A stretch of 6,263 bases of DNA from an uncultured Desulfovibrionaceae bacterium (GTDB taxonomy: Bacteria; Desulfobacterota; Desulfovibrionia; Desulfovibrionales; Desulfovibrionaceae), in NCBI GenBank assembly GCA_947074125.1, contig CAMTOM010000096.1, positions 1-6,263 of the forward strand. The letters are read 5' to 3'. The notes below the pieces were generated by a model. It did not search any database. It had not been told where the DNA came from and was given only the letters and a program-made list of their open reading frames with translations. Shown here piece after piece: positions 5,795-6,263 of the stretch. The position numbers and the translations under genes were made by a program. How positions within the stretch are numbered: position 1 is the stretch's first letter; every line of letters starts with the position of its first letter.

Positions 5795-6028
5795 ATGAAA
5801 TATCTCATCATGGAAGATTTTTCAGGCCAGCCTGTACCTTTTCTTTTCCCCCGCAGAGTCGATCATGCTGATATGCGTGACCAGCTCCCCTACTCCACAG
5901 TGCTTGCTGGTGGGTATGTCGAAATATACAAAAACACTATCCGCTGCTATGGCGAAAATGCCGAACTCAATATCACAGCCCGTCCCGATGACATGGATAT
6001 TATTACAACATCGTTGCGCTCCCGCTGA
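5795..6028 (+). CDS. Conserved-looking hypothetical protein of 77 residues
   Basis: Small soluble-looking protein with no signal peptide or membrane segment. It begins MKYLIMEDFSGQPVPFLFP, has a charged stretch RRVDHADMRDQLPY (20-33), then alternating hydrophobic residues (STVLAGGYVEIYKNTIRCYG, 34-53) suggesting a beta hairpin, and ends ARPDDMDIITTSLRSR. One cysteine. The ATG has GGAG at 5784-5787, seven bases upstream, and the composition looks like real coding sequence. No family or function is recognised. It stands alone, downstream of the putative structured region at 5631-5781, and may be controlled by it. Confidence 0.72.
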   Translation: MKYLIMEDFSGQPVPFLFPRRVDHADMRDQLPYSTVLAGGYVEIYKNTIRCYGENAELNITARPDDMDIITTSLRSR

Positions 6029-6190
6029 AAACTCTCCTTTTGCGATACCTCCTTCACTTCTGCTAGAAAGTATTTTTCCGCTTTCTATTCTGCTTTTGCT
6101 GCACTTCTTTTCTTCCCCCTAACTGCTCCTTCTTTTTTGAGATGAACAAGTGGTACACCCCTATTTTATAATCATTGCCACTACTCATCT
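6029..6190 (+). other. Pyrimidine-rich non-coding stretch
   Basis: No convincing gene is seen. The plus strand is strongly C/T-rich to about 6138 and A/T-rich afterwards. A 7-bp inverted repeat, TAGAAAG (6064-6070) and CTTTCTA (6081-6087) with a ten-base loop, lies 35 bases after the stop of the 77-residue gene and is followed by a loose T-rich run. It could be a weak terminator or a 3' UTR hairpin. Confidence 0.4.
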
Positions 6191-6235
6191 ATAAAGCTTC
6201 CTTTTTGCCTCTGCACAAAGGAAGCTTTATTGTTA
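6191..6235 (+). terminator. Probable intrinsic terminator, perfect 14-bp stem
   Basis: ATAAAGCTTCCTTT (6191-6204) and AAAGGAAGCTTTAT (6217-6230) are perfect reverse complements with a 12-base loop. The right arm ends in CTTTAT and runs into TGTTA, giving an A/U-rich exit. It lies 160 bases after the 77-residue gene. The stem is A/T-rich and the T tract is interrupted, so it may be a moderate terminator, for this gene or for a convergent gene beyond the edge. Confidence 0.55.
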
Positions 6236-6263
6236 CACAACTACCTTTTTCTCTATGCTGACA

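Noticed and set aside
5865..6122. 85-codon plus-strand frame with a hydrophobic C-terminal run
   Set aside because: It overlaps the 77-residue gene out of frame; the Leu/Phe/Ser-rich end comes from the pyrimidine-rich stretch, and no ribosome-binding site was seen.
6167..6172. Exact TATAAT
   Set aside because: The best -35-like hexamer (TTGAGA, 6137-6142) is 24 bases away, too far, and the terminator hairpin begins within 20 bases, so it is not a convincing promoter.

Overview
The window reads as bacterial chromosome. It has seven probable genes in two blocks that diverge from an intergenic region at about 1856-1976. Base composition is near balanced and coding density is high. The sequence style of RuvX and MltG, and the order M50 protease - trpS - ruvX - mltG, recall Desulfovibrio-type bacteria (Desulfobacterota). 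That placement is from memory of family sequences, not from a search. No insertion sequence, phage gene, tRNA, rRNA or CRISPR array was recognised.

Left block, minus strand: a ThiS/MoaD-like ubiquitin-fold protein (stop at 1501) lies 116 bases upstream of a U32-family protein of the tRNA-hydroxylase TrhP/YegQ type (77-1384). A strong hairpin without a U-tract (1449-1477) sits in the gap. Two starts need care. The U32 gene has a canonical AGGAGGT inside the longest open frame, which points to a TTG start at 1384. The ThiS-like gene has its only good ribosome-binding site in front of an ATG (1855) whose frame closes after 12 codons. A run of seven T separates that frame from the long one. The left edge also holds a plus-strand hairpin, or possibly the end of a small hydrophobic protein.

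Right block, plus strand: a minimal site-2 (M50) membrane metalloprotease (1977-2648), tryptophanyl-tRNA synthetase (2719-3708), RuvX/YqgF (TTG start, 3727-4164) and the endolytic transglycosylase MltG (4161-5579). trpS, ruvX and mltG are 18 bases apart or overlap by 4, so they are almost certainly one operon. M50 probably leads it, 70 bases ahead. The TrpRS carries a four-cysteine pattern like that of the iron-sulfur TrpRS subgroup. MltG carries an unusual, roughly 130-residue Pro/Gln/Ser/Thr/Ala-rich tail.

Right end: a 215-base gap (5580-5794) has hand-traceable base pairing that ends in six T just before the ribosome-binding site of a 77-residue protein of unknown function (5795-6028). It may be a structured leader or a small RNA. 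The last 235 bases carry no convincing gene. They are pyrimidine-rich and contain a perfect 14-bp inverted repeat (6191-6230), probably a terminator.

The window is mostly housekeeping: translation and tRNA modification, rRNA processing or recombination, envelope growth and membrane proteolysis. The least explained items are the T7 frame break in the ThiS-like gene, the possible structured RNA at 5631-5781, and the MltG tail.
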